Source of the DNA: Fusarium oxysporum f. sp. lycopersici 4287
Taxonomy: Eukaryota > Ascomycota > Sordariomycetes > Hypocreales > Nectriaceae
Direction: 5' to 3'
Length of the DNA: 64,000 nt
Assembly: GCF_000149955.1 (NCBI RefSeq)
Contig: NC_030987.1
Span: 4,397,190 to 4,461,189, forward strand
The notes beneath the pieces were generated by a model. That model did not search any database. It saw nothing but the letters and a program-made list of their open reading frames with translations, and was not told the DNA's origin. Position 1 is the first letter of the stretch, and the number at the start of each line of letters is the position of its first letter. This document shows positions 47,833-58,638 of this stretch, piece by piece. The position numbers and the translations under genes were made by a program.

Positions 47833-48360
47833 TCACGGGTAATAAGATTGGACAAGTTTAATAGCCCTGGCAACCACCTCCCGATCATTCTGAAAAGTCA
47901 ACTTCTCCAGAACCTCTTCATAGCCATACCACTCAACCTCAAACTCATCCTCACATTTCCCAACAGTTTTATTCTCGTTGACAGCAGCAACATACCACCA
48001 AATCAGCTTCATCTCATGCTCACCAATCCTTCTCATCTGCACTGAAATCGGCTCACAAACACTTTTGAAAACACGCGTTTCATCAGGAACATCCGTTTCT
48101 TCAGAAGGGCAGAGGCGAGATTTCATGTTGATGGGTAGTAAACGACAGGATATTCCTGTTTCTTCGGTTGTTTCACGAATTGCAGTATCGCCGCGTGACT
48201 CGCCTACATTGCGACGTCCTTTGGGAAGGATGTATTCGTTACGCTTTATATCGTGCAGGATACATATTTCATGTGTTGAGAGGCGGAAGAGAATTGTACC
48301 AGCGCTCTCGACAAAGTTTTCGGATGTGAAAGTCTCGGTCTTGTAATGGGAGGTTGCCAT
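47833..48360 (-). CDS. Nudix hydrolase
   Basis: Single exon, 175 aa. The Nudix box Gx5Ex7REUxEExGU is complete: GRRNVGESRGDTAIRETTEETGI at about residues 48-70 (quoted from 48217 downward on the minus strand). It is preceded by VESAGTILFRL and YILPKGRRN. The catalytic RE and EE pairs are present. The C-terminus has WWYVAAVNE and EWYGYEEVLEKL, as in small diadenosine/diphosphoinositol polyphosphate-type Nudix enzymes of fungi. Cytosolic by lack of targeting signals. Substrate not determinable from sequence. Confidence 0.93.
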   Translation of the reverse strand: MATSHYKTETFTSENFVESAGTILFRLSTHEICILHDIKRNEYILPKGRRNVGESRGDTAIRETTEETGISCRLLPINMKSRLCPSEETDVPDETRVFKSVCEPISVQMRRIGEHEMKLIWWYVAAVNENKTVGKCEDEFEVEWYGYEEVLEKLTFQNDREVVARAIKLVQSYYP

Positions 48361-49787
48361 GGCTAGGATTCTGTTAGGCTGTTCTTATGAGGTAGTGTGA
48401 GCCGGAGCTTACTTCTTCTGAGCGCTAAATCAATGTTGTTATTTTCTTAGTGAGTTAGTTGAGTTCTATGGATGAGAAAATCGAAATTGGAGATGGGAGA
48501 TGAGTAGAAGGTGAGATGAGGTTGAGCTGGGTTTCGAGTATGCGTGAAGTGGGGCTTGGTTGACTGATGCAGCCTAAGCCAATCAATATTCTCCATTTTC
48601 TCTACTGGGTCAATGAGGATTCAAGATATATGTGACAAAGTCGTAAATGTTTGCAGTAACAGAGTGTCTATAGTCACGGCTATCTCTATCTTCAAAGCAA
48701 TATTGTGGTCAATGGAGGAGCGTTTTGAAAGTTGCCTTTAAAATGTCCATCACAGCACAATTCAAGGTCTACCTGTGAGCTATCGCCAACAAGATGGATC
48801 AGAGTATATGTTGTGAGATTAGCTTGGCGCCTGAAGATAAAAGTTAACTTCTGTCGCTGGACAGAGTCATGCTTCACGTGTTGAGACATCTGCCATCAGA
48901 CATTGGGAGCTATGGAGGCCTTGATATGAGAGAACTTTTAACAGCTACAATGCAGGGTTATGGCTAATGCCTACCTTGTTCATAAACAGCACATAAATAG
49001 GGAAGGATGAACGGCAACAAAATATGAGACTGCGAACGTAAATGCTGTCCAAGATACTTAGGTGTTACTTGTTTGTGTGTCTTTTCCCCCTTCAATTTCA
49101 ACAGTCACTGGTTACAATCAACGCTTAATACAGTATTGGAGTAATTTGTTGACAGTACATGGAAGTCAATACATCGAATAGAATTGCCTCGCCCAGTGAA
49201 ACTTTCTTACCCGGCAATTCCACCCATCCAGCCACAGCATCTCATCTCAAACCTTATCACCACCCACCCTACACCAAATCAAAACTCTCACACGATCCGT
49301 CCCGCGGGGCAAAACATCCAGACCCTTAACACATTCCCTCCCGATCCGTGGCGACAAACTCCTACTCGTCATTCTCATATCCAACCCCCAGCCATAACTC
49401 TACCACTACCGATCATACCAATCACTACCGATGGCGTTATACCGCGCCGCGTAGATCCCGGCGGCGTAGCCCATCGCCAAGACCGGCAGCCAGAAAAACT
49501 CTCCGGCCTGGTCTAGAAGCATGCAGGTACAGCCGATCCCTGCCTAGTGCGGACATCCCCTGGGCGGAGACGTCAGCCAAGAAGTTTTGGCAGACGTTAG
49601 GGTTGTAACGCAGATTCTTGGCCATTTCAGCCAAGGTGTCACGAATCTCGATTGTCAGAAGCCTCAAGTCGCACAGGTCACGCAAACACAGTTGACGACA
49701 AACAATAGTCTAATGAATTGGTATCTGTCATGAATGGTCAAAAACACGCTATGAATGAACTCCTAACCAAATGATCATGATCGACCT
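48361..49787. other. Intergenic region with a possible small gene near 49.4-49.7 kb
   Basis: About 1.4 kb. The stretch 48361-49150 is AT-rich promoter-like DNA. From 49180 to 49690 base composition rises in GC, and the minus strand has coding-like third positions (see the small ORF at 49406-49522 and the findings). No RNA gene seen. Confidence 0.45.
49406..49522 (-). CDS. Possible 38-aa single-pass membrane microprotein or last exon
   Basis: ATG at 49522 to TAG at 49406-49408. The peptide begins MLLDQAGEFF, has a membrane-helix-like core WLPVLAMGYAAGIYAA and ends RYNAIGSDWYDR. Codons are mostly G or C at the third position, unlike the AT-rich flanks. An adjoining minus-strand frame (about 49520-49690: EIRDTLAEMAKNLRYNPNVCQNF) has similar codon use, so this could be the last exon of a longer gene whose splice sites I could not fix. 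No family recognised. Confidence 0.3.
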   Translation of the reverse strand: MLLDQAGEFFWLPVLAMGYAAGIYAARYNAIGSDWYDR

Positions 49788-51449
49788 CTATAGTAAACCC
49801 TTTCCATCCCTAAATACCTCATCATACCAGCGCGACTCGGTCTCCGCTTCATTACTGGCTTTACAGATCGTATCCCAATCTGTCGATCGCAATTCCCAAG
49901 CCTTTGTGTCCTTGTTCTTGCCAAACAATAGCGACGCGCTTCCCTTGGTCTTTGCGCCATATGACCAAACCTCCAGGTTGCCATCGTCAGCGGTAATGCT
50001 CGCTAACGGTGTTGTCGTGTTTGCTGTCATGTGCGCCTCGAGGAGGTTGCGCAGCTGGGGAAAGTACCACGTCTTATCCCACCAAGTTGATCGACGGGCC
50101 TTTAATCCGTCTCTCCAAGCGTTGTGGTGTATCGCGACGGGGACCGACGTCGTCCAGAAGTCCACGAAAAGCGAGACGTCACCCCAGCCGCCTTCATGGT
50201 CATCCAATTGAGAGAACGGAGCTTCAGCCTTGGAAATGTCGCTTGGCACACCACCTACGCGAGGGGGCGAAACGCCAGCTTGGCTCGACTCCTTGGCAAT
50301 TGAGGAGGGATCGTCAAGTGACACGAAAGCACCGCCGTAGTCAGAGTAGCAAGTCGGGTAGAAAAGTTCTTGTGTGTAATCCAAGCCGACGTGATACTCA
50401 AATTCGTCCCTAGCAGAAATCGCTGCCTCTTTTCCGGGGTTGTCGCCAGCAAAGTCATCCTGCTTGATCTGTCGGCGCCAAAGTTCCTGCTCGCCAAAAA
50501 CCTCGGCGAAAATACCCTGGTCGCCTGCAAGATCCTCGGCAGACCTGACCTCAAGAAGATCTTGGTCCATGCGATCTTTGACACGTTGGAAGTATCGTCG
50601 CATGTCGCCTGCGGGACCCATGAAACTGCCACTGTTGACATACTTGGGGCGCATATATTTGTATCGTGATACAGTATAGTCGGTGAAGAAGCCGAAGACG
50701 TTTTCGGGGAGGGTGCTGTCGGGGACGTCGTTGCAGTAGAGGTTCGAGACTTTGTCGCGTGGGGCGATGCAGCCTTTTTGCGCGGCGGCAATGATGGTCT
50801 GCTGCATTAATTCCTTGTCAAAGAAGCCGTATACCTCTGCAATTCGTCGGTTCGCTCGCTCGTTGCTGCTGTAGTATCGGTGCATCATGACGCTTGGAGG
50901 TAGCTGTAGCCAAATGTCGTGTGCATCCAGCATGAGCACGAGATCATCCTCTCCAAGCTTCTCCTCCTCTGACACCACATCACCTGTGGCCCATTGTAGG
51001 TAGTTGAGTGTACCGGTAATTTTCCCCAGCTGCGAAGGTCCAATTCCGTCGGCCTCGGTATGGAAGTCTTTCTTCCAATTGACGATTACAGGCGCGGGAT
51101 ACCCCAACGCCACGGCGCTGCTGACAACCTTGCAGAGATCGGGACTCGAATCATCGACGGGTAAAACGATGACAAACTTTCTTTCCCCGGAGGAGATGTT
51201 GGCTGGGGTGACTAAGGTTTCTTGTAATATCGGACCCGTTGGTCTCCAAACACTATCATTATGGATCTGATGGTCAGTTTGAGCTTCAATCGGAAGAAGG
51301 GAACATACTAAGTAGTAGATTGTTAATGCAGAAGCAAATAAGGCAAATAGTAAAGTTGAACCCTTCTTAACCCATCTCCAATTTGAACCGTTGACACGAA
51401 ATCTAGGGCGAGGACGCGCAGCGCCAGGGAGAGCAATGTGTGAAGGCAT
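49788..51449 (-). CDS. Type II membrane protein, probable glycosyltransferase-like enzyme
   Basis: Single exon, 553 aa. A short basic cytosolic tail and one membrane helix near the N-terminus (STLLFALFASALTIYYLVCSLL) suggest a Golgi or ER type II protein. The lumenal part has FVIVLPVDDSSPDLCKVVSSAVALGYPAPVIVNW, LGEDDLVLMLDAHDIWLQLPP (a DxxD-like acidic site), KYVNSGSFMGPAGDMRRYF, GDQGIFAEVFGEQ and VAIHHNAW. This arrangement of strand, acidic motif, VNSG and GDQ is that of GT-A-type transferases such as the PLOD-related glycosyltransferases. A fungal protein family is recognised in general form only; donor and acceptor are unknown. Confidence 0.72.
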   Translation of the reverse strand: MPSHIALPGAARPRPRFRVNGSNWRWVKKGSTLLFALFASALTIYYLVCSLLPIEAQTDHQIHNDSVWRPTGPILQETLVTPANISSGERKFVIVLPVDDSSPDLCKVVSSAVALGYPAPVIVNWKKDFHTEADGIGPSQLGKITGTLNYLQWATGDVVSEEEKLGEDDLVLMLDAHDIWLQLPPSVMMHRYYSSNERANRRIAEVYGFFDKELMQQTIIAAAQKGCIAPRDKVSNLYCNDVPDSTLPENVFGFFTDYTVSRYKYMRPKYVNSGSFMGPAGDMRRYFQRVKDRMDQDLLEVRSAEDLAGDQGIFAEVFGEQELWRRQIKQDDFAGDNPGKEAAISARDEFEYHVGLDYTQELFYPTCYSDYGGAFVSLDDPSSIAKESSQAGVSPPRVGGVPSDISKAEAPFSQLDDHEGGWGDVSLFVDFWTTSVPVAIHHNAWRDGLKARRSTWWDKTWYFPQLRNLLEAHMTANTTTPLASITADDGNLEVWSYGAKTKGSASLLFGKNKDTKAWELRSTDWDTICKASNEAETESRWYDEVFRDGKGLL

Positions 51450-53612
51450 GTGTCATAAGCAGGAAATGTATGTATAGTGAAGAAAGAGAGAGGAATGTAT
51501 CAAGGGACAAGAAGAAACGAGGTTTTCGGATAGAATGTCAAGCCAGGGTTAAGGGAGAGACAGAAGTGGGCCGCGGTGGAACAATATAAGTTACTAAAGA
51601 AAAACCGGGCTTATTGTAAACGAAGGAAGGACGATCAAGAAGGATGCACACAAAAGGAACACAAAGCAGGATGTTGAAAGGTTGAGAGTGGACAAGGCAG
51701 ACAGAGCCAAGGAGGGAAGACAAGCACAAGACAGTCCGGTATACGGCAGTCATGACAAGGTAGCTGCAGCTCTCTTCCCACTATAAACCCGGGCTGTGGA
51801 GCACCTAATCTTATCGAGCCGCTCGAGTATCTTGTCGGTGTGAGGCTCATATTAAAGGTACATGCGCCCTGCGGCCCCCAGGCAGTGTGAACACGGCATG
51901 CTTGACACTAGCGGGCTAATTCGAGACAGGTCATCTGAGTGGGAGAGTCTGTGATTCGTCAGAGTCGCTGCTAGGGCTGTGCCGTAACCGAAGTTAGCAC
52001 TGGACTTGCTGCTGATGCTCGAGTCCTACAAGGCATTTCCCGCTTCGTTGATCTCCGTAAAACAATAGCAGCGCCAAAAACAATGGATGACCCCTCTAAA
52101 ATTCCTGACATGTTCAGTGATAGGAGATTTGTAAATGTCAGCCAAGATTGTTGTTCCAAGGTTATATCCTTGTTGATTTGCAATACCAAGCATTGGCATC
52201 GAGATTGCACCAAAACGCAAATTCCCGAGTTAAAAGGCAAGAGAGCTCCACCCGCTAACCCGCGGCCCCCAAGTCGACGTACCACGATGAAACATTCCTT
52301 CTCAGCACGGCCGCAAAACTCGTTCAGGAGATATTACATCAGGGGAACATCGTGCTGACGGGCTGTACCTATCATTTTAGCTCTACGCGCAGACTTTTTC
52401 TCAAGTAATTTATTACCTACTACAGAACAATTTTAAGACAGTAAGCAGCCCCCCCTGAGTCTGGAAGCAGCCACGTCGAAGAGCCCAAAACGCAAAACAC
52501 TTGACTGGCCAGAAATGAAACAAATCTGAGCCACCGCCAGCGCCATCTCGCAAGGTCTATCGCCCCATTAAGCCCTGTACATATTCAACATGAGATACTT
52601 TCCAGTCACCGACGGACCCTTCGAGGCGCAGTAATTTAATGCTTGTTTTTTATTTTCGGTAATTGTTAAGAAAAAAAGTCTGTCGCAGCCCGCGGCGATG
52701 CGAGAACCGGTTACAGAACTGTTTTGAGCTGTTGCAAGGCGCAGGTGTTGATCAACAGAGACTCACTAAAAATGACGACAGATCTTCATGTCAGGGGAGA
52801 AATGGAAAGGCCACCTCGTAACACGCGACCACAAAATCGGGCACTTCCACTTTGGGTGTGCCTCGCTGTTCTGACCGTTGTGTTTGGCTGCCGTGTTTGC
52901 CGCCCGTGGTTGGTGGGGCTGACTCTTTTGGGGCTGAGCTGGACATGTTCAAGCCGGAGTCGGGCGAAATGTCATCACAAGCCTCCTGTTCTGACACGAA
53001 AGGGTTCATAATCCTTCTATTCTTGGCATATCCTTCATGTATGCTTATTATTGAGTCCTAGACATGGATCGTCATTCTTAAAAGCTTCATTCGTAGCCGA
53101 GCTGGAGACAAGCCTGGTCAGGTGCTTGTTAGTACACGCTATACGTAAATCCCCAACAAATACGCAAATCCTGGTATTGTAATTTGTTCAAAACTGGACG
53201 CCTGTTCACATGCATAGTCTCGCCCGGTAACGGATGCCACAGTCAAGATGGTGGCCTTGCCACGTGTATTTGTCAAATTTGGGTAATAGCCGAGCTTTCA
53301 GCTTTGCAGCCGAGCAGCAAGCAACATTAACAAGGGTGCAGCTTGAGGAGATGTCAGTAACTTCAGGTCTCGACTACAGGACAGAAATACTCAAGCAAGC
53401 TGAGGATAACTGATGATAAACTCAATAGTTTCTTTGACCACCTTGTGTAATTATTTTCATACCCTCATGCACCAAATTCCGAAGCTGCACGGATTAACCA
53501 TCCCCAGGGAGCAAGCAGACTTCTGACGCTGAATCAGGATGCCAAAATAAACTGGCCTAAAGGCTTACTACGATATATTAAAATGACCTCAGTAGTTTCA
53601 TCATTTAGGATC
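51450..53612. other. Intergenic region
   Basis: About 2.2 kb. The part next to 51450 is the promoter of the membrane protein gene on the minus strand. Otherwise mixed sequence with no clear gene, apart from one small minus-strand frame at 52791-53009 listed separately. Confidence 0.5.
52791..53009 (-). CDS. Small hypothetical ORF (tentative)
   Basis: ATG 53009 to stop 52791, 72 aa. It begins MNPFVSEQEACDDIS, has a polar Ser/Pro/Thr-rich centre and ends EVPDFVVACYEVAFPFLP. Codon third positions favour C and G, which is mild support. No domain, signal peptide or splice structure is recognised; the opposite strand is also open, so chance is possible. Confidence 0.22.
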   Translation of the reverse strand: MNPFVSEQEACDDISPDSGLNMSSSAPKESAPPTTGGKHGSQTQRSEQRGTPKVEVPDFVVACYEVAFPFLP

Positions 53613-54795
53613 TCAGGCAAAAAGGGTATGGAGATGGATAGAATACTCCATGACCCCAACAGCGAAATCCCCATGTTTGATCATTACACTTCTCATCTTA
53701 TCCCTGACCCTAGGCACATGGATTACAGCCGCAACAAGCCTGCACACAATCTCCCTCATCGCAGTGTCAGTTGGCGGCGTGGTCTGATACAACTCATCAA
53801 CCACGTCAGGAAAGCACTTGGCTTCTTCCCAAACGAGCTCTACGGCGCGGTAGAATCGATCACGCGCCAAAAGTCGAAGGGCAGGCACGTCGTACTTGTC
53901 TGCCATGACGTAAAGCCGGAGAGGCAGTGTCATGTCGCTACGTAAATCAGCGAATTGCTTTAATCCTTCCGTCCGACTGCAGTGACCGAATGCCACCGCG
54001 TCTGTCACCTTTGCGAGCTTAGATTGTCCATCTCCCGCCACATCACCATTGCCTGAAGGAGTGTTTGGGTACTCGTCGTACTCATTGTATTCTTCATCTG
54101 GCTCTTCGTCATGCTCGTGTTCGGTGACCCAATCTTCAGTTCCTTCCGCGGGAGACGACATACCCGCTTCCTGATTGCCGCACGCCGGCTGCTGCAAGCT
54201 CTGAAGAACAGTTTCGGGGTCAAGCAGGGCCGCTTTAGATGGCTCTCCCCACGTAAAGCTTACGCCGTTACTGTAGGTTCCAGTGTACAAGAACTCGAGG
54301 AACCGCTCAACGACACCAGGATCATCTTCCGGCAGCTCAATAGATCGTGACGTAGATTCCTAAACATTGATATGTTAGCATAAGATGTGTTATTTGCAGT
54401 TGAGACCTATGGCTGAGAGCTTATATCACCGCATAGAAATTAGTGGGCTGTTACCAGCGTCTGTTTGAAAACACACCGTATTCGCCGCTCATTGCTTCAT
54501 CAAAGAAAGGAGACAGCGTGCATACAACAGCGCGATGGGTTTTGAATCGGCGCTCCCCGCAGATGATGGTCATGTCTGAGAACTTCTCACTGCGAAGAAT
54601 AGTTGATAGCGCGGCATGAATAGATGTAGCTTTAGACCCTTCGATAGAGTCATCGTCTCTGTATTCACATCCTGTAGAAGATGGTGCGCGGCTGCGTTTT
54701 CGTGGCGTGGGTGACTTTGCTGCCCTCGCCGCTATATCTTGAGAAGCCCGAGCTCGAACAGCATCTCTAGTAGTAGGAGGGAGTGTTGTCATCAT
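53613..54795 (-). CDS. BTB/POZ domain protein with acidic insert
   Basis: Model: complement(join(53613..54359, 54475..54795)), 355 aa. The 115-nt intron ends with a GCTAAC branch site and TTTAG; the donor GTGTTT is weak. It was chosen because it is the only phase-0 site that joins FDEAMSGEYG to ESTSRSIELPEDDP, the standard BTB order. BTB segments: SDMTIICGERRFKTHRAVVCTLSPFF and VVERFLEFLYTGTY. A Ser/Arg-rich N-terminus (TPRKRSR) may carry a nuclear signal. An acidic insert (EHEHDEEPDEEYNEYDEYP) precedes the helical part LYVMADKYDVPALRLLARDRFYRA. Related to the BTB gene at 46.5 kb. Confidence 0.83.
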
Positions 54796-55215
54796 ATTGC
54801 AGTCTTGTCACCGTGAGACCCTTGAAGAAGGAAACTCAGCCTAAGCCATGGAGTTATGTGTAAGTATGTTGCAACTAAGTTCAGTTCCCAAATGCGGGGC
54901 ATTGCTTGATTGGCCAGGCCCCTTCGTTTATGCAGTGCCTGCATCGAGTTATGAAATAGTTATGCAACATCTGATTATTGACCTCCCATATCCGATGCTC
55001 TGAAAATTCAAAGCAATTTATTTTTACTGACACCTTACGAGGTAAGGTACGCGATGCAAGCATCAGATATCAGGTCTATCAACTCAAAATAACACTCTCA
55101 TAAACACAGTTCAGGCAGCATACCAACTACACACAAAATAGCCCAAGCTGCTACCTTAGTCTACCGTATTGACTCGCAAAAGGTTCGTTGTCTATATCAT
55201 CTCTTTTTCCAAGTG
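54796..55215. other. Intergenic spacer
   Basis: About 420 bp between two minus-strand genes; no gene seen. Contains the BTB promoter region and the 3' UTR of none that I can define. Confidence 0.45.
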
Positions 55216-56109
55216 CTAGCCACTCTCCCACTTATGAATTGTCAAGATGGCATCTGCAAATTCATCCGGAGCTTCCATTGGAAACGCATGCCCAACATCA
55301 ACCTCTCTCCTCTCATAACGACCAGAAAAGTGCTTAACATGTGCAGCGGTACCCCCTGGTTTCAAAGGATCCTGCCGTCCATCCAAAGTGATTGTCGGAA
55401 CACTTATCTTAGGCTGAGCAGCTAGAGCATCCTCCAACTTCTGCAAAGCTGGATCGCCTTTTGCGTTACCAAAGCAGAATCTGTAAGCGTGAATGACAAC
55501 ATTGACAAAATCAGGATTATCAAAGGCTTTTGCAGTTCTCTTGTAAAAGTCTTCTGTGAATGAGAATGAAGGTGACCATTGCTTCCAAAGAATCCGACAG
55601 AGATCTCGTCGACTCTCTGTAAGACAAGCAATTCCGCGTTCTTGCTGGAACAAATGCTGATACCAACAAACACATTCCAAACTCGGTGCAAAAGGCTTCT
55701 GGTAACTTGAAAGATCTGCAACGTCGTATCCTGCATATGAAACAAGTCCAACGACACGTTCAGGCCAGAGAGCAGATGCAACACATACAGACATTCCGCC
55801 CCAGTCGAAGCCACCAAGGACTGCCTTATCGATGTTTAAAGCATCCATGAGCTCAATAACATCTGAGCCAAGAGCTGCTTGCTGACCACTCCTCATGGTT
55901 GAATCTGATAGGAAGCGTGTTGGGCCATAACCACGGACATAGGGAACAACGACTCTTGCACCGCTGGAGATGAGTTTTGGAACAATTTCATCATACGCGT
56001 GGATATCGTATGGGAAGCCGTGATATAAAAGGACAGGCCAGCCTGATGAGGGGCCGTGGTCGTAGTACCCGACTTCTAGGGTTCGTGTCTTGATGGTTTT
56101 GAGTGACAT
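55216..56109 (-). CDS. Alpha/beta hydrolase of the epoxide hydrolase / haloalkane dehalogenase type
   Basis: Single exon, 297 aa from ATG 56109. Motifs in order: oxyanion LYHGFPYDIHAYDEI, VPYVRGYGPTRF, nucleophile elbow GGFDWGGMSV with Asp as nucleophile, LDGRQDPLKPGG with the acid, and VDVGHAFPMEAP with the catalytic His near the C-terminus. An Asp nucleophile points to epoxide hydrolase or dehalogenase chemistry rather than a serine esterase. The cap region (about residues 140-215) has CVCWYQHLFQQERG. No signal peptide, so intracellular. Substrate unknown; often detoxification or secondary metabolism. Confidence 0.9.
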   Translation of the reverse strand: MSLKTIKTRTLEVGYYDHGPSSGWPVLLYHGFPYDIHAYDEIVPKLISSGARVVVPYVRGYGPTRFLSDSTMRSGQQAALGSDVIELMDALNIDKAVLGGFDWGGMSVCVASALWPERVVGLVSYAGYDVADLSSYQKPFAPSLECVCWYQHLFQQERGIACLTESRRDLCRILWKQWSPSFSFTEDFYKRTAKAFDNPDFVNVVIHAYRFCFGNAKGDPALQKLEDALAAQPKISVPTITLDGRQDPLKPGGTAAHVKHFSGRYERREVDVGHAFPMEAPDEFADAILTIHKWESG

Positions 56110-57542
56110 GATTGTCCAAAGTGAGAAATTGTTCAAATTGATGGTGATAGTATTTAAGTCATAGTAATGCGTGGTGTTTTATTGTTGCTCTACGCCTTGT
56201 GGTTGACATGTACTATCGTTCCTGATCCGACAATGTGACGTCAGATCAAGGGACAGTATTATTAATGATTCAGATAGTAAGCATAGTCTATGTCAGCCAA
56301 TAAACAACGTCTATATGATCCGTAACGTTAGTATATTATTTTCTTGCCTGCATATGCAAAGGACACTCTCTTTAGGAACCTTGGCTTTTAATGGAATCAA
56401 TCTGGCCAAAATACTCGTTCACAGGGGCCCACACTCTGGGGTTGTTTTCCTCCGCAAACTTGATAAGTTCACTCAGTTTCTTGAGATCTTTTGAGATTTA
56501 CTACTGTCACAACAGTCAAGAGTATTGGTAAAATGCAAGATGAATCTCATCATCGAGTAATTTTAAAAAGAAGTTGCATTCGCCTAAAAATGCGACTGAT
56601 ACAAGTCTACATAAAGCGATATCATGTTGCAGACGTTAACAATTTAACAATATGCTCTTCCTCGATAAGAGCCCACGAAATGTCTCTCTTTTCTCTCTCC
56701 AAGATATCTCAAAAAAAAAAAAAAAAAAAAAAAAAAACTGATAGACAAATGTGAATGACATTCCGTCTCCTCCCGTTGTTGGTAGTACTGCTGGGCGTCG
56801 GAAGGCCCAATCGTCCAGCAATATGGTCTTCATATACTTTGATTTTTAAGAACGACATCTCCAACAACATCACAAACAAGCAGAGGGCTGATGAATGGTA
56901 TGTCCCTCGCTGCCTTGCAGAACAAGGTCTGGTTATATGCCTCAAAGTCTCAAATCTGTACTCCGGCCACTGGCTGAAATGCGCCTGGACTATAAACAGT
57001 GAGCCGCATATCCTTTCGAATCTGAGAACTGTGGCCGCGATCTTCTTTGGAAAAACACCCTCTTTCGTGTTTCAGGTCGTATTCTGATCTGCTGCTTTGA
57101 TGGCCTTCCAGCTAGGCAGCTGCAGCTATAAAGTTTGTGAATTTCCAACTTCCTAGCGAGTTGTGGATGCTGATTTTGTGGAAGTTGGCAGAAGATTCTG
57201 TATGATGCATCGTCTCGGGCTTCTGAAGTGTAGAACAACATAGAGCATCAGCCCCATGCAGATCGTTGAGGTATTCCACTTGGTCATTGGCCAAGCATCA
57301 AGAGATAAACCACTTCATAGACAAATATTGCTTGAGGTAGGTTTCATAGCGCTCCTTTGTTGCCAAATTGGAGCAAACAAAGGTTGAAAACAGCTCCTTC
57401 CCTGTTGATGGAAGTGCCACTTGAGAATAGGGCTCTTTGTAACATATTGTATAGATAAGATATGAGATAGAAAAGGGGGCTAATTTGGTGAAAAGCAGGT
57501 GTTTGCCCCAGCCGAACTTTTGTTTCTCTGCTGCGAAAAGGT
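56110..57542. other. Intergenic region with long A tract
   Basis: About 1.4 kb. AT-rich, with a 27-base A run at 56711-56737. Open frames at 56755-57087 and 57298-57570 show no domain or codon signal. No RNA gene recognised. Confidence 0.5.
56711..56737. repeat. Poly(A) microsatellite (A27)
   Basis: A run of 27 A, with no target duplication seen, in intergenic DNA. It could be a slippage product or the tail of an old retrotransposed copy; there is no coding remnant beside it to support the latter. Confidence 0.8.
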
Positions 57543-57851
57543 TCAGGTGCACTGACTGCATCGAGCCCATAAAAGTCCAGATTTATGCTGGGACGCTTTT
57601 AGTCAATTGTCCAGTTCCAAAAGCTTCGACTACTTACAAATCCATCTTGGATCGCGGTACGAGCCTTTCCTGTACTTCTCTGACGGGCAATTTGGACAAA
57701 AGAGGTTATAAACAGATTTATTTACACCTGACATCTTTCCGCAGGCGCCTAACGAGCCATGGGCACGGTGACATATGATCTGTTCCATGCGTGAGTCGTA
57801 GAGCTGTTTGCACCACATACAGGTGAAATGTGTCATTGTATTTTCACACAT
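57543..57851 (-). CDS. Small Cys-rich protein with three CxxC pairs (probable zinc binder)
   Basis: Model: complement(join(57543..57595, 57638..57851)), 88 aa. A 42-nt intron has a perfect GTAAGT donor that overlaps the unspliced stop, a GACTAA branch-like site and AAAAG acceptor. Starting at MCENTMTHFTC, Cys pairs are CMWC, CPNC and, only after splicing, CSQC at the C-terminus (ARCSQCT), plus single Cys between them. This pattern suggests Zn binding, like many short fungal proteins beginning MC. An in-frame ATG at 57956 would add 35 residues without motifs. No known family assigned. The third CxxC appearing after the intron favours the spliced model. Confidence 0.5.
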
Positions 57852-58386
57852 GTTTGCTGTTCGAGGTTGAGAGTGGTGGGAAGTTAGCGGTATGAGATCG
57901 GTTGGGATATTTGAGGAGCAAGTTTGGGAGCCGTGAATATTGGGAAGTGCAGTCATATTTATGGAGTAATCTTTGAGAGACTATATTGTAAGACTCCTCT
58001 GTGACCTCTACGTGAATTCATTTGAAAGCCAATATCCCTAGTTTCGGGTCATGGGCCCCCCGTTGATGACGTTTGTATGCCATAGGAACTCAAAACGTCA
58101 TTGACAGACCAGTTGGCTTTATATCTTTGTCTACCTTACTGAGCAAGTTCACCATATATTACTGGTGGATCCAAATGTGAAATAATCATATGCAAACAAT
58201 AGACCGCAGTCATTCAGAGAGTAGTTTCAGTTAAGTCAAACAAGGTGCCAATGGAAAGTGGGAGTGTTTGTTGAGTTAAAATTAAGCTCGCTGATACGGA
58301 GTCAAATCTCATAACGAAGCCTCTCAGCCACTCGTCAAATTTAAGCTGGTCAACCTCACCCGTGACTCATTTATAAGCTCTACCTC
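57852..58386. other. Intergenic region
   Basis: About 535 bp, AT-rich, no gene seen apart from the possible N-terminal extension of the Cys-rich gene to 57956. Confidence 0.4.
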
Positions 58387-58638
58387 TCACCATGAGAAAC
58401 CACTGACGGATAGGTCTATGTGAAGATTCACAGGTGCATGGTGAGTGTAGGAGACAGCTCCTGAGCCTGGGTTCAAAAAAGCAACCTGGCTCGCTTGTTT
58501 TCGGCTGTTCTTGTCGATGAGGCTCTTGATGAATGAATCAGCAGGCTCCCGCCTTTCTATCACAGGAGCTGGTTGGTTCTCTGGGGCGACTGGAGCATTG
58601 TTCTCGACTTCTCGCTTGACTTGTCGAGGGATGTACAT
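58387..58638 (-). CDS. Small hypothetical protein (tentative)
   Basis: ATG 58638 to stop 58387, 83 aa. It begins MYIPRQVKREVENNAP, continues with a Pro/Glu-rich stretch (APENQPAPVIERREP) and DSFIKSLIDKNSRKQASQ, and ends DLSVSGFSW. The frame is open upstream to about 58720 (SVRGFIIDGPTSSSVVEANRPR), suggesting a missing first exon. A candidate upstream segment around 58750-58872 (MLRSVIPAFRDAYLTAP) looks like a mitochondrial presequence but could not be joined in frame. No family recognised. The final TGG TGA overlaps a possible GTGAGA donor. Confidence 0.35.
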   Translation of the reverse strand: MYIPRQVKREVENNAPVAPENQPAPVIERREPADSFIKSLIDKNSRKQASQVAFLNPGSGAVSYTHHAPVNLHIDLSVSGFSW

